Shown piece by piece: positions 25,142 to 35,039 of a DNA stretch of 64,000 nucleotides (the first letter of the stretch is position 1; each line of letters opens with the position of its first letter). Source of the DNA: Glaciecola sp947496235 (GTDB lineage Bacteria > Pseudomonadota > Gammaproteobacteria > Enterobacterales > Alteromonadaceae); assembly GCF_050306235.1 (NCBI RefSeq), contig NZ_JBLWFH010000002.1:474397-538396 (forward strand), given 5' to 3'. The notes beneath the pieces are model-generated. The model did not search any database and had not been told where the DNA came from. It saw nothing but the letters and a program-made list of their open reading frames with translations. A program made the position numbers and the translations under genes.

Positions 25142-25694
25142 TGAACTCCTTAACTAAATCTACAGGTATATACGCTGCGATTTGTACTTTAGATGAATAA
25201 TTTACCTGATCAATTTCACAATTATGTTGTTGTAACCAGTGGCGAAGATCATTTTCATGACTAAAATCCACCTCGACTTTTGTGAGTTCTGTGGCCACAA
25301 AGTTGGCGGTAGATAAACTCAGTAGTACTTGGTTTGCAGTGTTCGAATAGGCGCGCACTAGGCCGCCGGCACCCAATTTGATGCCACCAAAATATCGGCT
25401 TACAACAATAACGATATCACCCACGTCATTGTGTTGGAGCACATTTAAAATGGGTTTTCCCGCTGTGCCAGAGGGTTCGCCATCGTCTGACATTGCGACA
25501 CTTTTAGGCTGTTTAGGATCGCCCAACAAATACGCCCAACAATGATGTCGGGCGTCTGGATATTTCTGTTGGCAGAGAGACACTGCATTAAGTGCCTCAG
25601 CGCGCGATTTAGCTAAACTGGCATAGCCATGAAATTTACTTTTTTTCTCTTCAAATAGTATTTCATTGGCTACATCAGGGACTTTATAGCTCAA
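25113..25694 (-). CDS. yigZ: YigZ/IMPACT family protein
   Basis: About 193 residues of the YigZ/IMPACT family. Diagnostic blocks are FEEKKSKFHGYA, YPDARHHCWAYLLG, SDDGEPSGTAGKPIL, VIVVSRYFGGIKLGAGGLVRAYS and a C-terminal RNA-binding-like domain. Family members are linked to translation control in eukaryotes; the bacterial role is unclear. TTG 25694 is chosen because AAAGGA lies about 8 nt upstream, and it falls 2 nt after the peptidase gene stop. Confidence 0.92.
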   Translation of the reverse strand: MSYKVPDVANEILFEEKKSKFHGYASLAKSRAEALNAVSLCQQKYPDARHHCWAYLLGDPKQPKSVAMSDDGEPSGTAGKPILNVLQHNDVGDIVIVVSRYFGGIKLGAGGLVRAYSNTANQVLLSLSTANFVATELTKVEVDFSHENDLRHWLQQHNCEIDQVNYSSKVQIAAYIPVDLVKEFNAFAQFHHR

Positions 25695-25696
25695 AT

Positions 25697-28114
25697 TTAA
25701 TCGTCCTTTTTGTCCTTGTTCTTCACATATTTTTCCAACCAAGCATCTTGTTCCCATAACAGGTGTAAGATACTTTCTTTGGCTCTATAGCCATGGGATT
25801 CTTTTGGTAGCATCACCAAACGTGCTGTTGCACCCAATCCTTTAAGAGCATTAAAGTAACGCTCACTTTGCAGTGGATAAGTGCCAGAATTATTGTCTGC
25901 TTCGCCATGAATCAATAGTAAAGGCGTTTTCATTTTATCCGCATGCATGAAAGGAGACATGCTGTAATAGACTTCGGGGGCTTCCCAATAGGTTCTCTCT
26001 TCAGATTGGAAACCAAAGGGGGTCAAGGTACGGTTATAAGCACCGCTTCGGGCTATGCCTGCGGCAAATAAATCTGAATGGCTGAGCAAATTTGCAACCA
26101 TGAAAGCGCCATAACTATGTCCTCCAACCGCTACACGCTCGGGATCAATAATTCCTCGTTGATCTAGAGTATCAATAGCGGCTTTGGCGTTGGCAACTAA
26201 CTGGGTTCTAAAGCTATCATTGGGCTCCTCGTCACCTTCACCGACGATAGGAAATGAAGCGTCATCCAGTACAACGTATCCACGAGTTACCCAATAAATA
26301 GGCGACCCCCAAAATGGATAAGTAAATTCGTTTGGATTTTGTGTGTTTTGGCCAGCACTTGATTTATCTTTATATTCGCGAGGATAAGCCCACAATATCA
26401 TTGGATAACGCTTACCTTCTTCATAATCCAACGGCAAATACAAGGTAGCCGATAGGTCTAAGCCATCTTCGCGTTGATAAGATATCACTTCTTTTTTAAC
26501 GCTTTCTAGGCTTTCAAACGGATTCTCAAAATCGGTTAATTGTACTAGGGTACCTTTTTCTAGATTACGGAAGTAGTAATTAGGATATTCGTTCTTAGAT
26601 TCAATTCGCACCAACAATTGCTGATTTTCAACATCAAAATCATTCAGATTTTCAATTTTATCGGAATAGCTTGATTGATATAACCTTGTTGTTTCACCAC
26701 TGTCCAAATTGAATTTATCGACAAAGGGAAATTGGCCTTTTTCAGAATATCCATCTCCAAGTAGAAACAGATTTTCATCTTTCATTGCTAGAACATCACG
26801 ACCAAAATTATTGGGTGAAGTAACAAAATTACCAGGATCACTGTATCTGTCTTGATAATTACGGTCATTAATGACTTTTACCGGGGTTTCAGGCGTTGAA
26901 GGATCAAACCAATAAGTTTTGGTATTACGGGTATTCCACCAATAATCATAGGCTATGGCATTGTTGTCGTTACCCCAAGTCACGCTGTAAAACCGATTAA
27001 TGGTTTTAAACAAACTAGTGGGTGCTTGATTGAAAGGTGCTTCAAGAATAAAAAACTCATCTCGGTAATCAACTTGCTTTTCAGGATCGCCCTCGTCCAG
27101 AGCTACTGCATAAGCCAATGTTGCTGGCATATCTTGTCGCCACTGAATATTGCGTTTTCCTTGGCGGGTAGCCATAAAGCCTTTGGGTAAATCTTCAAGA
27201 AGTGGCACAGATTCAATGGTACTGACCATTTTTGCATTTTTGGTGTAAGCGTTTATATCGTGAGGAAAACGTCGGTAAGGTACCAAGTAAGAAAAAGGCT
27301 TTTTATATTGGGTGACCAACACATATTCCCCATCAGGAGACACACTGACATCACCATACATTCCCACATCTAACCATTTACTGCTTTTACCTTTAAGCGT
27401 AACGCGATGTAATTCTGAAAGTGCAAGTTGCTCAAAATTAAATTCATCATCTTTATTTTTCAACAAATCTTGATAAGTGCGGTTTTGCGCTTTCTTACCA
27501 TCGCTTACGGAGATTGTTGGGCCTTGAGGAACTGACTCAGCAGTGTCAATCAATCCCTGTTTTTTAGCTGGAATACGTTTAACTAATAATGCTTTACTGT
27601 CGGCAAACCAATTAATGGTGTCTCCCATATTTGCATTGATATCGGCTTGTTTTAACAGTCGCTTGGCTTTAGCGTTATGAATATCAAGCAACCAAAGCTC
27701 AGTGCCGGTTGATGTTGTGTTGGTCAATGCTATATAACGTTGGTCAGGTGACCATCTAAAATTAGTCAACCTAGGTGTTTCTGGTAAGCCCTTAACATCG
27801 ATTGCTTTACTTTCACCTACTTTTTGAATTTGCACATCGTTATAAAATGTTACGCGGCTTCCAATATTGGTTTTAGGATTAATGCGTAAACCTGCGAGAC
27901 GCATCTCTTTTTCTGATAATTCTGCGATAGACTTGTAGGTATTACGATAGAGTAAGACCATGTATTCGCGTTTATCGTCGATCAAAGTTGCGGGCGCTAA
28001 TTTGACATCCACAAGATTATTAATTTCCTCGGGAGGGGTTTGATAATCTAAGGCAACTTGCGCTTGTAAATGCCAGCTTAAAAGGAGAGCGCAGATAGCG
28101 ATCAATTTTTTCAT
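25697..28114 (-). CDS. prolyl oligopeptidase family (S9D, glutamyl-endopeptidase-like) serine peptidase
   Basis: An 805-residue exported protein. The signal peptide is at residues 1-20 and a beta-propeller-like region at about 30-560, with repeated WSPDQRYIAL and VSPDGEYVLV blades. The alpha/beta hydrolase catalytic domain occupies the last 240 residues. The nucleophile is in GGHSYGAFM, Asp in HGEADNNSGTYP and His in ESHGYRA. The IARSGAYNRTLTPFGFQ block is shared with plant chloroplast glutamyl endopeptidase, placing it in S9D rather than among typical dipeptidyl peptidases. ATG 28114 gives a proper signal peptide. It heads the minus-strand group followed by yigZ, DUF3750 and yghU. Confidence 0.92.
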   Translation of the reverse strand: MKKLIAICALLLSWHLQAQVALDYQTPPEEINNLVDVKLAPATLIDDKREYMVLLYRNTYKSIAELSEKEMRLAGLRINPKTNIGSRVTFYNDVQIQKVGESKAIDVKGLPETPRLTNFRWSPDQRYIALTNTTSTGTELWLLDIHNAKAKRLLKQADINANMGDTINWFADSKALLVKRIPAKKQGLIDTAESVPQGPTISVSDGKKAQNRTYQDLLKNKDDEFNFEQLALSELHRVTLKGKSSKWLDVGMYGDVSVSPDGEYVLVTQYKKPFSYLVPYRRFPHDINAYTKNAKMVSTIESVPLLEDLPKGFMATRQGKRNIQWRQDMPATLAYAVALDEGDPEKQVDYRDEFFILEAPFNQAPTSLFKTINRFYSVTWGNDNNAIAYDYWWNTRNTKTYWFDPSTPETPVKVINDRNYQDRYSDPGNFVTSPNNFGRDVLAMKDENLFLLGDGYSEKGQFPFVDKFNLDSGETTRLYQSSYSDKIENLNDFDVENQQLLVRIESKNEYPNYYFRNLEKGTLVQLTDFENPFESLESVKKEVISYQREDGLDLSATLYLPLDYEEGKRYPMILWAYPREYKDKSSAGQNTQNPNEFTYPFWGSPIYWVTRGYVVLDDASFPIVGEGDEEPNDSFRTQLVANAKAAIDTLDQRGIIDPERVAVGGHSYGAFMVANLLSHSDLFAAGIARSGAYNRTLTPFGFQSEERTYWEAPEVYYSMSPFMHADKMKTPLLLIHGEADNNSGTYPLQSERYFNALKGLGATARLVMLPKESHGYRAKESILHLLWEQDAWLEKYVKNKDKKDD

Positions 28115-28271
28115 TTTATACTCTTTTATTGGATTATTCTGTCGAATGTAACTATCGCAACTTATCCTAAAAACTACAATCAAAGAATGTAACTAGTGTT
28201 TTCAGTGAGAAGTTGAAACACTGAGAATTTTTTCATACTGTGATCAATGCGAAACAAATCGGGAGAAATGG

Positions 28272-28784
28272 ATGCGTTTATTTTTAGGCTTAGATTTAGC
28301 ACCAAGCACAAAAATGCAAATTGATCATTGGCGTCATAAAGTCTTACCTGAATTTCCTAAAGTAGTGCCAGCAGCCAATTTTCATATTACATTAGCATTT
28401 TTGGGTAGTGTGGAACCAAGGCAACTGGAAAATTTAATCTTAGGCATTGATAATCTGCAGTTACCCAAAGTAGAAATAATCTTAGATACCCTTGGTTTTT
28501 GGTCAAAGCCACAGATATTGTTTTTGGGAACAAAAACTGTAACCGCTGAATTAGAGGCCTTAGCCAAGCGCCTGAGCGGCGTAGCTAGAAGTTGCAATAT
28601 AGACGTGCGTCAGGGCGAATACAGACCACATGTAACCTTGGTAAGAAAAGTTAAAAATAATCCGCCGTGCGCTTTAATTGATCCTAGCTTTGAATGTAAA
28701 TTTTCCATGATGCATCTTTTTGAATCGGTATCAGGAAAACAGGGAGTTCACTACCCAATACGACATTCATGGTCATTAAATTAA
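28272..28784 (+). CDS. thpR: RNA 2',3'-cyclic phosphodiesterase
   Basis: A 170-residue 2H phosphoesterase (LigT/ThpR). The two catalytic motifs are HITLAF (about residue 38) and HVTLVR (about residue 121). It opens 2',3'-cyclic phosphates on RNA ends; the ligase activity seen in vitro is of unclear importance. It lies divergent from the S9 peptidase gene, with GGGAG upstream of ATG. Confidence 0.93.
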   Translation: MRLFLGLDLAPSTKMQIDHWRHKVLPEFPKVVPAANFHITLAFLGSVEPRQLENLILGIDNLQLPKVEIILDTLGFWSKPQILFLGTKTVTAELEALAKRLSGVARSCNIDVRQGEYRPHVTLVRKVKNNPPCALIDPSFECKFSMMHLFESVSGKQGVHYPIRHSWSLN

Positions 28785-28838
28785 GAACTTACGTATGAAG
28801 TTAGGTCGCATTGCGAATTAGAGAGGAATTGAAACAGA

Positions 28839-29360
28839 ATGCAAGATGAAGTAAGCAAGATGGGAAAGGGCATGTTTATAGCTGCTTGGGTGGTTATTTT
28901 TGGCCTGTTAATTATGTATTTTTCGGGCATGTTAGACAGTCAGTATAATCCCAATCAAAATCCCACTACCGTAGTATCGGGTAACAGCGCGGAAGTAACA
29001 CTAAAAGCAAATCGTTATGGTCATTATGTCAGCAATGGCACGATTAACGGCAAAGAAGTCACTTTCTTACTCGACACAGGAGCAACTTCGGTTACCGTAG
29101 GTTCCCATTTGGCGGATGAACTAGGATTGGTGCCAGGGCAACGTTTTCAAGCCCAAACAGCAAATGGTACGGTGACTGTCGCTCGAACCGTGATATCTGA
29201 ACTTAGTCTTGGAGATATTACTCTGCGAAACGTTGAGGCTGCAATTAATCCAGGTATGCCACAAGATGAAATTCTGTTGGGTATGAGCGCTTTGCGTTAC
29301 CTTGAATTAACCCAACGAGCGGACTCATTGATTATTCGGGCAGACAATAGCAGTTTTTAA
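28839..29360 (+). CDS. retropepsin-like aspartic protease family protein (clan AA, TIGR02281)
   Basis: A 173-residue protein with one N-terminal transmembrane helix (about residues 10-29) and a retropepsin-like domain. The active-site motif is FLLDTGATSVTVG near residue 81, and the C-terminus has ILLGMSALRYLEL. Such single-Asp proteins would act as dimers, in the periplasm here. The natural substrate is unknown. It ends in a 4-nt overlap with the convergent yigB gene. Confidence 0.88.
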   Translation: MQDEVSKMGKGMFIAAWVVIFGLLIMYFSGMLDSQYNPNQNPTTVVSGNSAEVTLKANRYGHYVSNGTINGKEVTFLLDTGATSVTVGSHLADELGLVPGQRFQAQTANGTVTVARTVISELSLGDITLRNVEAAINPGMPQDEILLGMSALRYLELTQRADSLIIRADNSSF

Positions 29361-30079
29361 CTAGGTATAAGTTGAATCAGGTCGCTGAGGGATCTAAGTT
29401 GAATGTGTGGCAACACTGTTAGTACTTCGTTGCTGATTAGCATCTTTCGATCATCTGCATACCAAGCTGAGCTGTAGCCTGCATTAATTGCACCCTTTAC
29501 ATCCTTTTCTAAATTGTCACCTACATGCAAAATATTTGCTGGTGGCACGGCTAAAAGATTACTGGCTTTATCAAACATGTCTGGGTTTGGTTTCATGCGA
29601 CCATCCTTACCCGCATGTAAAACATGTTTAAAGTAGTTACTGATGCCAATAGCTTCGCAATCAACGTTACCATTTGTGATAGCAACTAATGAAAAATGTT
29701 GTGCAAGCGCGGAGAGTACATCAACTATTTCTTGGCGTACTGAAAAATCACTTCGCTTGTTATAAAAAGTAGTAAAGCAATCTTCTACTGCGTTTGGAAT
29801 AAGTTCAGGACTCATTTGAATATGCATAAAAGCCTTGGTTAAAACGGCCTTTCTTTGGGAGCCCATATCGTGTTGTAAACTCGGATCGGATGCTAGAGCA
29901 TCCTTTTTAAACCTTAGCCAATCGGGTTTGTTTAGTGCAGACGCTGCAGGATAGGTTTTCTCTATGTGATTGGATAACGATTTTTCTGCCGCTCGAATAA
30001 TCGGTGTGTTGTCATAGAAAGTATCGTCAATATCAAAGGTAATGGCGCTAATACGGGGCAGAGATTTGTAAACTATCAC
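29357..30079 (-). CDS. yigB: HAD-superfamily phosphatase YigB
   Basis: A 240-residue HAD-IA hydrolase. Motif I is TFDIDDTFYDN, motif II the Thr in VAITNGN, the Lys is in GRMKPNPDMF and motif IV is LHVGDNLEKDVKGA. It is orthologous to E. coli YigB, which dephosphorylates FMN and the riboflavin intermediate 5-amino-6-(5-phosphoribitylamino)uracil. Position after xerC, with a 4-nt overlap, is the same as in enterobacteria. Confidence 0.93.
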   Translation of the reverse strand: MIVYKSLPRISAITFDIDDTFYDNTPIIRAAEKSLSNHIEKTYPAASALNKPDWLRFKKDALASDPSLQHDMGSQRKAVLTKAFMHIQMSPELIPNAVEDCFTTFYNKRSDFSVRQEIVDVLSALAQHFSLVAITNGNVDCEAIGISNYFKHVLHAGKDGRMKPNPDMFDKASNLLAVPPANILHVGDNLEKDVKGAINAGYSSAWYADDRKMLISNEVLTVLPHIQLRSLSDLIQLIPS

Positions 30080-30993
30080 TTCTTTTTCGCTCTTGGATGG
30101 GCCTTATCATATACCTGCGCCAGATGTTGGAAGTTTAAATGTGTATAAACTTGCGTGGTCGACAAATTAGCGTGGCCTAATAATTCTTGTACGCCGCGTA
30201 AATCGTTACTGGATTCTAATACATGAGTGGCGAATGAATGACGCAATGTATGAGGACTTATCTTTTGGTAAAGAGTTTGCTGTTTAGCCCAATGGGATAA
30301 TCGATTCGCAACTTGACGGTTGGATAATCGATTGCGCTGTTTGCTGACAAATAAGGCTTCAGGATCAGTGTCTGGGTTGTAAGCTTGGCGTACTTTAAGG
30401 TAATTTTTCAGAGCAGTTCTTGCCTTGTCACCAATTGGAATTCGCCTTTGTTTATTGCCTTTACCGACCACACTTAAATCACCAGAATCTAGAATGTCTT
30501 TTACATTTAATCCGGTAAGTTCTGAAAGCCGTATTCCACAACCGTACAATAATTCAAAAATAGCTTTGTCTCTGGCGACTAAAAATTCGTCACCTTCAAA
30601 ATCCAGTAAAGCAGCCATTTCGTCAACATTCAGTTGCTTGGGTAAAGGTTTGTTTTGTTTGATAGATTTAACAGATTTTGCAGGGTTATTGGTAAGTAAA
30701 CCTTTACTTACAAGATGTTGGCAAAAATTTCGAATCACAGTTAAGCGTAAATTGATACTGCGCGAAGCGAGACCACTTAAACTACATTGTTGAATTAATT
30801 TTTTGATTTTAGCTACAGTTAACTCTTCCACTGTTTGAAGATCTAACAACTCAATTGTTGCCACTAACTGTCGTTGGTAATTATTTACTGTGTGTGCAGA
30901 TAGTTGTCGTTGAATCCGTAGTTCAGTGATGAAGTCGACCACCGAAGCATAAATCGGGCGATGTTCCAATGCTTCTTCGTCGACTGTATGCAT
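30076..30993 (-). CDS. xerC: tyrosine recombinase XerC
   Basis: A 305-residue site-specific recombinase that, with XerD and FtsK, resolves chromosome dimers at dif. The N-terminal SAM-like core-binding domain covers about 15-105. The catalytic domain has Arg in GCGIRLSELTGL, Lys in VVGKGNKQRRIPI, HTLRHSFATH and LLGHANLSTTQVYTH with the nucleophile Tyr. The genomic context lysA-dapF-DUF484-xerC-yigB confirms XerC rather than XerD or a phage integrase. Confidence 0.97.
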   Translation of the reverse strand: MHTVDEEALEHRPIYASVVDFITELRIQRQLSAHTVNNYQRQLVATIELLDLQTVEELTVAKIKKLIQQCSLSGLASRSINLRLTVIRNFCQHLVSKGLLTNNPAKSVKSIKQNKPLPKQLNVDEMAALLDFEGDEFLVARDKAIFELLYGCGIRLSELTGLNVKDILDSGDLSVVGKGNKQRRIPIGDKARTALKNYLKVRQAYNPDTDPEALFVSKQRNRLSNRQVANRLSHWAKQQTLYQKISPHTLRHSFATHVLESSNDLRGVQELLGHANLSTTQVYTHLNFQHLAQVYDKAHPRAKKK

Positions 30994-31010
30994 GCGGCTA
31001 GGCTTCCAAA

Positions 31011-31694
31011 TTATTGGCTATTGTTCAAAATGCGATCTAAATGAAATGCCAAAAACTCATTTAAATATTGTAACAATGTAGTATCCATTTCAGGGGTAAA
31101 GTGCACAGGATCGTCACTGGCGATAGCTAAGACTGCAATGGCTGGATTGTCACCAATACGTATTAGTGCCACAGAGCCTAATTCGTCCTGATTGAACAAC
31201 ATTTGCTTTTCATGTTTACCTAAGCGACCAAAATAATAGCCTTTGTTGGACAATTTTTTCTCTAATAGACTCTTTTGCGGCAATTCCGGTAATCGCTCAT
31301 TATCATTTAGGAGCACTAAATTGACTTCCAACATGCCCAGCTTTTCGCATAAATGCTGTTGCAAAACACTTTCGAGTTCAGCTAGTTGCTGACATTTAGA
31401 TATAGCGAAATTTAAATCTGCATAAGTGGTGTATATCACTTCATTGCGTTTGGCATTGTGAATCAAAGATTCTAGCTGTTTCTTCTGATGCTTAACTTTG
31501 TCTCTGTATTGTTCAAGCTGAATCTGGGTTAATGACACTATGCCCTGATTTTGATGATGAATTTGCATATCAGCGAGCACATCTTTATGACGTAGAAAGA
31601 AATCCGGATGTGCGACCAAATAATCCGCAACATCTTGAGCATCAATTCCTGCTTTTTCTAGTAGTGTTTTATCTAAAGATGCGTTGTTACTCAT
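31011..31694 (-). CDS. DUF484 family protein
   Basis: A 227-residue protein of the DUF484 (YigA-like) family. The N-terminus has DVADYLVAHPDFFLRHKDVLADM, then a coiled coil (about 60-90) and a GAF-like domain with VALIRIGDNPAIAVLAIASDD and a C-terminal YLNEFLAFHLDR. It always sits between dapF and xerC in gammaproteobacteria, but its biochemical role is not established. It overlaps dapF by 4 nt. Confidence 0.92.
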   Translation of the reverse strand: MSNNASLDKTLLEKAGIDAQDVADYLVAHPDFFLRHKDVLADMQIHHQNQGIVSLTQIQLEQYRDKVKHQKKQLESLIHNAKRNEVIYTTYADLNFAISKCQQLAELESVLQQHLCEKLGMLEVNLVLLNDNERLPELPQKSLLEKKLSNKGYYFGRLGKHEKQMLFNQDELGSVALIRIGDNPAIAVLAIASDDPVHFTPEMDTTLLQYLNEFLAFHLDRILNNSQ

Positions 31695-32557
31695 AGTTGA
31701 AATTGTCCATCATAAACATGTTCAGCGGGGCCAGACATTTTTAAATTTGTATCTTTACCTTGCCATTTAATTTTAAGCTTTCCACCGAGTAATTCAACGT
31801 TAACTTCCTCATCAAGGTGACCTTGCTTCTGACCAATGGCGACTGCTGCGCAAGCCCCACTGCCACATGCGAGAGTTTCACCTGCGCCTCGTTCGAAAAC
31901 TCTTAATTTAATATTTGAACGATCAATTATCTGCATGAACCCCACATTGACGCCTTCGGGAAACCGTTCATGTTGACCTAGAATAGTGCCTACACCTTTG
32001 ACATCAAAGTTGTTCAAATCGTCCACACTAAGCACACAGTGTGGGTTACCCATGCTAACGACACCACAGAAAAACGTTTGGTCATTGTCGCGAATAATAT
32101 AGGTATTTTCTTCCTTTTGAGCTTTAAACGGTACTTCTGTCGGTTCAAAATTTGGTTTGCCCATATTGACCGTTACTAAACCATCTCTTTCGATATACAA
32201 CACCATGCGACCGGCTTTAGTACTGACCACGATTTTATTTTTGTTAATCAAACCATTATTTTTCACAAATCGAGCAAAACATCTGGCGCCATTTCCGCAT
32301 TGGGACACTTCTGAGCCGTCTGCATTAAATATTCGATAGTGAAAATCTTGGTCAGGGTCATAAGGAGGTTCAACCAATAATAGCTGGTCAAAGCCAATGC
32401 CGAAATGCCGATCTGCTAACTGAATAATTTTTTCTTTCGAAAAAAATACATTTTGGGTCACGTTATCAATGACAACAAAATCGTTCCCAAGTCCATGCAT
32501 TTTACTAAACTGAATAGTGGATTTTTTTGCTTGTTTTTGACGTTGTTGTTGGGCCAT
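31691..32557 (-). CDS. dapF: diaminopimelate epimerase
   Basis: A 288-residue enzyme converting LL-diaminopimelate to the meso form for lysine and peptidoglycan. Both catalytic Cys are visible, in GSEVSQCGNGARCF and LACGSGACAAVA. The N-terminus has a basic 14-residue extension before FSKMHGLGNDFVVID compared with E. coli DapF. The start is supported by a TAATG overlap with the lysA stop, so the extension seems real. Confidence 0.97.
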   Translation of the reverse strand: MAQQQRQKQAKKSTIQFSKMHGLGNDFVVIDNVTQNVFFSKEKIIQLADRHFGIGFDQLLLVEPPYDPDQDFHYRIFNADGSEVSQCGNGARCFARFVKNNGLINKNKIVVSTKAGRMVLYIERDGLVTVNMGKPNFEPTEVPFKAQKEENTYIIRDNDQTFFCGVVSMGNPHCVLSVDDLNNFDVKGVGTILGQHERFPEGVNVGFMQIIDRSNIKLRVFERGAGETLACGSGACAAVAIGQKQGHLDEEVNVELLGGKLKIKWQGKDTNLKMSGPAEHVYDGQFQL

Positions 32558-33810
32558 TAGTCTTCGACCTTAAACTCATTTTCAAACAATTGTTCAACGC
32601 GTTCACGAGCTCGAACCAATCTACTAATCTCTCCGTCAACCATAACTTCAGCGGGGCGGCATCGAGTATTGTAGTTGCTGGCCATAACAAAACCGTAGGC
32701 ACCAGCGCTTCTTACCGCAAGTAAATCATTGGGTTGAATACGCAGCTCTCTGTCTTTCCCTAAGAAGTCACCTGTTTCACAAACGGGCCCGACTATGTCG
32801 TATACTGCAGGTTCGGCTTCAGATGCTTTATTGACTTCTTCAATTTTTTGCCAAGCACTATAAAGGGCAGGGCGGATCAAATCGTTCATGGCAGCATCTA
32901 CAATGGCAAAATTTTTCTCAACCCCTTGTTTAAGAAATTCCACTTTGGTGATTAGAATTCCTGCGTTTGCTGCTATTGCTCTTCCCGGCTCAAAAATCAG
33001 GGTCAGATGTTCTCGACCTTTTAGGCATTTAGCCATAGCTTCGGCATATTCTTGTGGGTGAGGAGGTTTTTCTCCACTATAGGTAACACCAAGCCCGCCA
33101 CCGACGTCTAAATGCGCTATTTTTATGCCTTGGACAGCTAGGTCATCAATGAGTTTTAACAGCTTATTTAACGCGTCTACAAAAGGTGATAGCTCTGTTA
33201 ATTGCGAACCTATGTGACAGTCCATGCCTTTCACTTCAAGGTGTGACATCTGATGGGCGGTTTTATAAGTTTCGATAGCATCTTCGTGGGCAATGCCAAA
33301 CTTGTTAGCTTTAAGCCCAGTTGAAATATAAGGGTGTGTTTTAGCATCAACATCAGGGTTAATACGCAAAGAAATAGGCGCTACTTTATCTAAAGATTTT
33401 GCTACCTGATTGATGCGTTCTAATTCAGGAATCGATTCCACGTTAAAACAAAAAATGTCTTGTTCTAATGCAAATTTGATTTCGTCTGCGGTTTTACCAA
33501 CGCCAGAAAAAACTACTTTGAGAGGATCACCGCCAGCGGCTAAAACGCGAGCAAGTTCGCCTCCTGAAACAATGTCAAAACCAGATCCTAATTTTGCAAG
33601 AACAGAAAGAACACCTATGTTCGAATTTGCTTTAACTGCATAACAAATTAAATGTTTGTGATTACTCACTGCATCGTCAAACGCTTTCCAGTGGCGCTCA
33701 AGGGTAGCTCTTGAATACACATAGGTTGGCGTGCCAAATTCATTTGCTATATCAGTAACAGCCACAGACTCCGCATACAGGGTTTGGTCCTTTACATTAA
33801 AAAAGTCCAT
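32557..33810 (-). CDS. lysA: diaminopimelate decarboxylase
   Basis: A 417-residue PLP enzyme of fold type III. The PLP lysine is in CYAVKANSNIGVL (about residue 60). HIGSQL, GGGLGV and EPGRAIAANAG follow, and the second active-site segment is GPVCETGDFLG. It makes lysine from meso-diaminopimelate. It is coupled to dapF downstream and overlaps the last base of lptM upstream, forming the operon lptM-lysA-dapF-DUF484-xerC-yigB. Confidence 0.98.
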   Translation of the reverse strand: MDFFNVKDQTLYAESVAVTDIANEFGTPTYVYSRATLERHWKAFDDAVSNHKHLICYAVKANSNIGVLSVLAKLGSGFDIVSGGELARVLAAGGDPLKVVFSGVGKTADEIKFALEQDIFCFNVESIPELERINQVAKSLDKVAPISLRINPDVDAKTHPYISTGLKANKFGIAHEDAIETYKTAHQMSHLEVKGMDCHIGSQLTELSPFVDALNKLLKLIDDLAVQGIKIAHLDVGGGLGVTYSGEKPPHPQEYAEAMAKCLKGREHLTLIFEPGRAIAANAGILITKVEFLKQGVEKNFAIVDAAMNDLIRPALYSAWQKIEEVNKASEAEPAVYDIVGPVCETGDFLGKDRELRIQPNDLLAVRSAGAYGFVMASNYNTRCRPAEVMVDGEISRLVRARERVEQLFENEFKVED

Positions 33811-33956
33811 TACTGCTCCTCCTGCTCGGGTGTTGATTCTGGTGTCTGTTCTTGATTACTCGGTGCCTCATCGGGCAAATATAGCGGACCACGTTGTCCA
33901 CAGGCTGATAAAGCACTTAACAATAGAATGCCTATTAGCCGTTTTTTTAACTGCAT
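33810..33956 (-). CDS. lptM: LptM-type lipoprotein (YifL)
   Basis: A 48-residue lipoprotein with a signal peptide and lipobox LSAC, followed by the family hallmark GQRGPLYLP and an acidic, Pro/Glu-rich tail. LptM assists maturation of the LptD-LptE outer-membrane LPS translocon in E. coli. ATG 33956 gives the standard signal peptide. It directly precedes lysA, as in many gammaproteobacteria. Confidence 0.93.
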   Translation of the reverse strand: MQLKKRLIGILLLSALSACGQRGPLYLPDEAPSNQEQTPESTPEQEEQ

Positions 33957-34112
33957 AACAATGTAATTTTCTCGATTTACGAATGCCCTAAAGATGCACG
34001 TCAAACAACGAAAATGCAAGCGCTATGCTTTGATTAGAATAAAAAATTCTGCGCCGAATTGCTTTCTAGACAATAACCGAGCGCAGAATATGATGGTTGG
34101 GTTAGATTTGAA

Positions 34113-34682
34113 TTAGTTGAGTTCTGAATCAGGCCAGAATTTAGTACCTTTTACAGTCGCTTGTAAAGCAAGACCTGTTTCGGTAAATGTATAAACAGTG
34201 ACACCACCATAATATGCTTCACCTTCAATAGATTTACCTTTGTCAGCTGCTTTTGCAGATGCGTCAGCATTGCCACCAAACGTCCAGCCATTTTCGACAA
34301 AATCGTTCATTGCTTCTTCGGTGTGAAAAACCATAACAATACGGTAATCTTTAGCACCAATGCCCAGACCAACTCCACCTTCGGCCATATTCATGTAGGT
34401 TTTCTGCCCAGTAGTTTGATTATTTACTACACCATAGCCTGTCCCTGCTGCTATGAAAAATATATTTAAATTCGCATTAGAAAATGTGGCATAGCCTGGA
34501 GACGCCGCAATCTCTTGTCTCGCCGCTGCTTTTTTCTGATAAAGTTTGGCCAAAACTTCTTCCTGCATGTCTAAAATAGCTTGGCGCTTTTGTGCTGGCG
34601 TACCATCACCAGATGAGGCACAAGCACCTAACATCAAAAGCATTAAAAATAACGAAACACCTTTTACAAAATTCGCTTGCAT
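34113..34682 (-). CDS. SYLF (YSC84-type) domain lipoprotein
   Basis: A 189-residue protein with a signal peptide and lipobox MLGACAS (Cys near 21). The rest is a SYLF/Ysc84 domain with SPGYATFSNANLNIFFIAAGTGYGVV, GVGLGIGAKDYRIVMVFH and a final GLALQATVKGTKFW. The eukaryotic domain binds lipids; bacterial members are exported proteins of unclear role. It is a single gene. Confidence 0.88.
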   Translation of the reverse strand: MQANFVKGVSLFLMLLMLGACASSGDGTPAQKRQAILDMQEEVLAKLYQKKAAARQEIAASPGYATFSNANLNIFFIAAGTGYGVVNNQTTGQKTYMNMAEGGVGLGIGAKDYRIVMVFHTEEAMNDFVENGWTFGGNADASAKAADKGKSIEGEAYYGGVTVYTFTETGLALQATVKGTKFWPDSELN

Positions 34683-35039
34683 GGCAAAGCTCCTTCTACC
34701 TAATTGAAAATAATATGGTGTAGATAAGAACTTTACTTTTCTACACTTTTAACGTTTGCGAGCTGTTGATAGTTACGCTGATAATCAAAAAACAGATCGG
34801 GGGGGCCGCGGTGATGTTGTAAATAGTTATGCATTTACCCAATGCAAAAGTTTAATATTTTGAAGTCCAACTATAAGATGAACACATTGCGCCTTAATGA
34901 AAGTTAAATATAATCGCAAAAAGAGCGATAGTTTGAGATATTAATTGTTCAATTTTAAGACATTCAGTATAGAAATTCTTTATTTATCGATGTAATAATG
35001 GGTTAGTACGCAGTTTATGTAAAAATAGATAGGGAAATT
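34683..35039. other. intergenic region before the rml operon
   Basis: A 357-bp AT-rich gap between the divergent SYLF and rmlB genes. It must hold both promoters. I see no ORF or strong operator. AGGGA lies just upstream of the rmlB ATG. Confidence 0.5.

Noticed and set aside
30076..30993. Integrase serving the cassette array or a prophage
   Set aside because: Sequence and neighbours identify it as housekeeping XerC; it lacks the extra integron-integrase motif and is 31 kb away.
33957..34112. Lysine riboswitch before lysA
   Set aside because: lysA directly follows lptM with a 1-base overlap and the gap upstream of lptM is too short and unstructured.
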